This document shows, in pieces, positions 62,590-64,000 of a stretch of 64,000 nucleotides of DNA (the first letter of the stretch is position 1; the number at the start of each line of letters is the position of its first letter). Source of the DNA: UBA1930 sp943368475 (lineage in GTDB: Bacteria > Bacteroidota > Bacteroidia > Chitinophagales > Chitinophagaceae). The position numbers and the translations under genes are program-made. Under the pieces are notes generated by a model. It made no database searches and was not told the origin of the DNA. It saw only the letters and a program-made list of their open reading frames with translations. Location of the stretch: positions 5,283-69,282 of the forward strand of contig CALRLF020000014.1 of the NCBI GenBank assembly GCA_943368475.1. Direction: 5' to 3'.

Positions 62590-62788
62590 TGTTGTATAAG
62601 CTGTTAAAATCATGCTTTGGTGCAAATACCCTATCTTCGTTATGTTCATATACTCCTTCTTAGAAGACTGGATAACTTTTCCTCCGTTAAAAAGCTCGTC
62701 AAGTCATAGGTTGCAGAGCATATATTTTTAACGTTAACCCCATCATTACAAGATTGGTTGGTTAATATCATTTTAAACAATTTATATT
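62590..62788 (+). promoter_or_regulatory. leader of the DEAD-box helicase gene
   Basis: About 200 bases with no gene. It holds TAACGTTAACC (62731-62741) and GGTTGGTTAATAT (62756-62768), a partial inverted repeat near the start codon, and a mixed-base segment before it. Cold-shock helicase genes often have long structured leaders; here that is only an analogy. Confidence 0.35.
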
Positions 62789-64000
62789 GTGTTATTTAAG
62801 GATTTACATTTAATTGAGCCTATTGCCAAGGCTTTAGAAGAAGAAGGTTACACCACACCTACACCCATTCAACAACAAGCAATCCCACATATTTTACGTG
62901 GTAAAGATGTATTGGGTTGTGCCCAAACAGGAACAGGAAAAACAGCTGCATTTGCAATACCTATTTTGCAAAACTTATTTTTACAAAAACGTAAAGAAGA
63001 GGAAGTCTATCACCAGCATATTAAAGTATTAATACTTACCCCAACCCGAGAGTTAGCCATACAAATAGATGAAAGTTTTGCAGCTTATGGTAAGCACACA
63101 AAAATTAGCCATACTGTAATTTTTGGAGGCGTTTCTCAGCACAGTCAAGTTAATGCTTTAAAAAGAGGTGTAGATATTTTAATTGCAACCCCAGGCCGTT
63201 TATTAGATCTAATGCAACAACGTTTTGTAAGCTTACAACATTTACAAATGTTTGTGTTAGACGAGGCTGATAGAATGTTGGATATGGGTTTTATAAATGA
63301 TGTACGAAAAATCATCACTAAAATTCCAGAGAAGCGTCAAACATTATTTTTCTCGGCAACCATGCCTAAAGAAATTGCAGGTTTGGCTAGTGCTATCTTA
63401 AACAATCCTGTTAAAGTAGAAGTTACACCGGTTTCATCTACGGTTGAAAAAATTAGCCAACAATTGTACTTCGTAGAAAAAGCCAACAAGCGTTTTCTAC
63501 TAACCCATTTACTAACTGATACCAACATTGAACGTGTTTTGGTTTTTACAACCACCAAACATGGTGCAGATAGAGTTTGTAAAGATTTATTTAGAAGCAA
63601 TATACCAGCAGAAGCGATACATGGCAATAAATCTCAAAATGCCCGTCAAAGAGCATTGAGCAATTTTAAAGAAGGAAAAATTAGAGTATTGGTAGCAACC
63701 GATATTGCTGCAAGAGGAATTGATGTGGACGATTTAACCCACGTAATTAATTACGATTTACCCAATATTCCTGAAACTTATGTACACCGAATTGGACGTA
63801 CAGGACGTGCAGGTGCAAGTGGAATAGCTATTTCTTTTTGCGATGCAGATGAACGCCCATTTTTGAGAGATATAACGAAGCTGATAGGATTGAATATTCC
63901 TGTAGTAGAAGAACATCCGTATAAAATGACGTATGCCAATTTTGCTCCAACTGCACAATCAGCAGCTCCTGCTGCTAAAAGTGGTCATGGTGTTTTTGCA
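62789..64000 (+). CDS. DEAD-box RNA helicase (RhlE-like), cut by the window end
   Basis: 404 codons are visible from a GTG at 62789 and the frame runs off the end. Motifs in order: Q motif TTPTPIQQQAIPHIL, Walker A AQTGTGKT, Ia PTRELAIQI, Ib TPGRLLDL, II LDEADRMLDMG, III SATMP, V ATDIAARGIDVDDL and VI HRIGRTGRAGASG. The C-terminal tail starts APTAQSAAPAAKSGHG. RhlE/CshA-type helicases unwind RNA in ribosome assembly and cold adaptation. No ATG lies in-frame near the conserved start, so the GTG is kept. Confidence 0.93.
   Translation, partial: MLFKDLHLIEPIAKALEEEGYTTPTPIQQQAIPHILRGKDVLGCAQTGTGKTAAFAIPILQNLFLQKRKEEEVYHQHIKVLILTPTRELAIQIDESFAAYGKHTKISHTVIFGGVSQHSQVNALKRGVDILIATPGRLLDLMQQRFVSLQHLQMFVLDEADRMLDMGFINDVRKIITKIPEKRQTLFFSATMPKEIAGLASAILNNPVKVEVTPVSSTVEKISQQLYFVEKANKRFLLTHLLTDTNIERVLVFTTTKHGADRVCKDLFRSNIPAEAIHGNKSQNARQRALSNFKEGKIRVLVATDIAARGIDVDDLTHVINYDLPNIPETYVHRIGRTGRAGASGIAISFCDADERPFLRDITKLIGLNIPVVEEHPYKMTYANFAPTAQSAAPAAKSGHGVFA

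Noticed and set aside
1..64000. tRNA, rRNA and tmRNA genes
   Set aside because: No cloverleaf-like GC-rich stretch with a GGTTCAAAT-type T-loop and no rRNA words seen by eye; a covariance scan would be decisive.

Overview
The window is AT-rich chromosomal DNA from a member of the Bacteroidota, most likely a Chitinophagaceae-type bacterium. The support is lineage-typical genes: GldC, a type IX secretion (T9SS) type A sorting domain, a SusC/SusD pair, a DUF6089 barrel, a DUF4412 protein and TlpA/DUF4369 thioredoxins. Start sites mostly lack a Shine-Dalgarno sequence. No rRNA, tRNA, CRISPR array, phage, integrase or complete insertion sequence was seen, so this looks like core chromosome with a few accessory patches.

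Region by region. 1-4.8 kb: the tail of a possible O-antigen ligase, a GT2 glycosyltransferase, coaX, an outer-membrane protein and lptC (overlapping operon), then a DUF6089 barrel. 4.9-11.7 kb (minus strand): NAD kinase, BamA/TamA-like barrel, CBS protein, alpha/beta hydrolase, CvpA, YqeY, GldC and a GT4 glycosyltransferase. 11.8-19.4 kb: a TonB-plug-only protein, rpoN, a lipoprotein gene bounded by a duplicated rpoN tail, a degenerate PAP2-like membrane protein, an L,D-transpeptidase and an RND exporter. 19.7-24.3 kb: SusC/SusD with a strong terminator. 24.4-30 kb: DUF1624 acyltransferase-like protein, Obg, a leucine-rich-repeat protein kinase, a lipoprotein and a 3-hydroxyacyl-CoA dehydrogenase. 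30-41 kb: MerR regulator, thioredoxin-like lipoprotein, methyltransferase, YfhO, MscS, gatB, TlpA-like protein, PfkB kinase, CMD protein and a 2-oxoacid:ferredoxin oxidoreductase beta subunit.

41.2-50 kb is the most interesting block. An exported, membrane-tethered TPR-CHAT caspase-like protease is convergent and overlapping with a transmembrane TPR anti-sigma-like protein and an ECF sigma factor. Divergent from the sigma gene runs an OmpA-family, DUF4412 and T9SS-cargo gene series. I propose that the CHAT protease cuts the periplasmic part of the anti-sigma protein to release the sigma factor, in parallel with the TPR-CHAT/Csx30/RpoE arrangement of Craspase but with no CRISPR part.

50-64 kb: threonylcarbamoyl-AMP synthase, RNase HII, heme A synthase (CtaA), a DUF1003 protein, a membrane-anchored patatin, a ParE-type toxin-antitoxin pair, a diacylglycerol-kinase-like protein, FabH, an ABC transporter (small membrane protein, ATPase, FtsX-like permease), YkuK, a tandem universal stress protein and a DEAD-box helicase running off the window.

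The spaces between genes carry several dispersed repeat families: a CACAGAG/CTTTGTG element, a purine-rich AAGAG element, a GTGCGACGCAAC element and assorted perfect hairpins. Two of these repeats run into coding sequence and supply the C-terminal residues of the first two genes.
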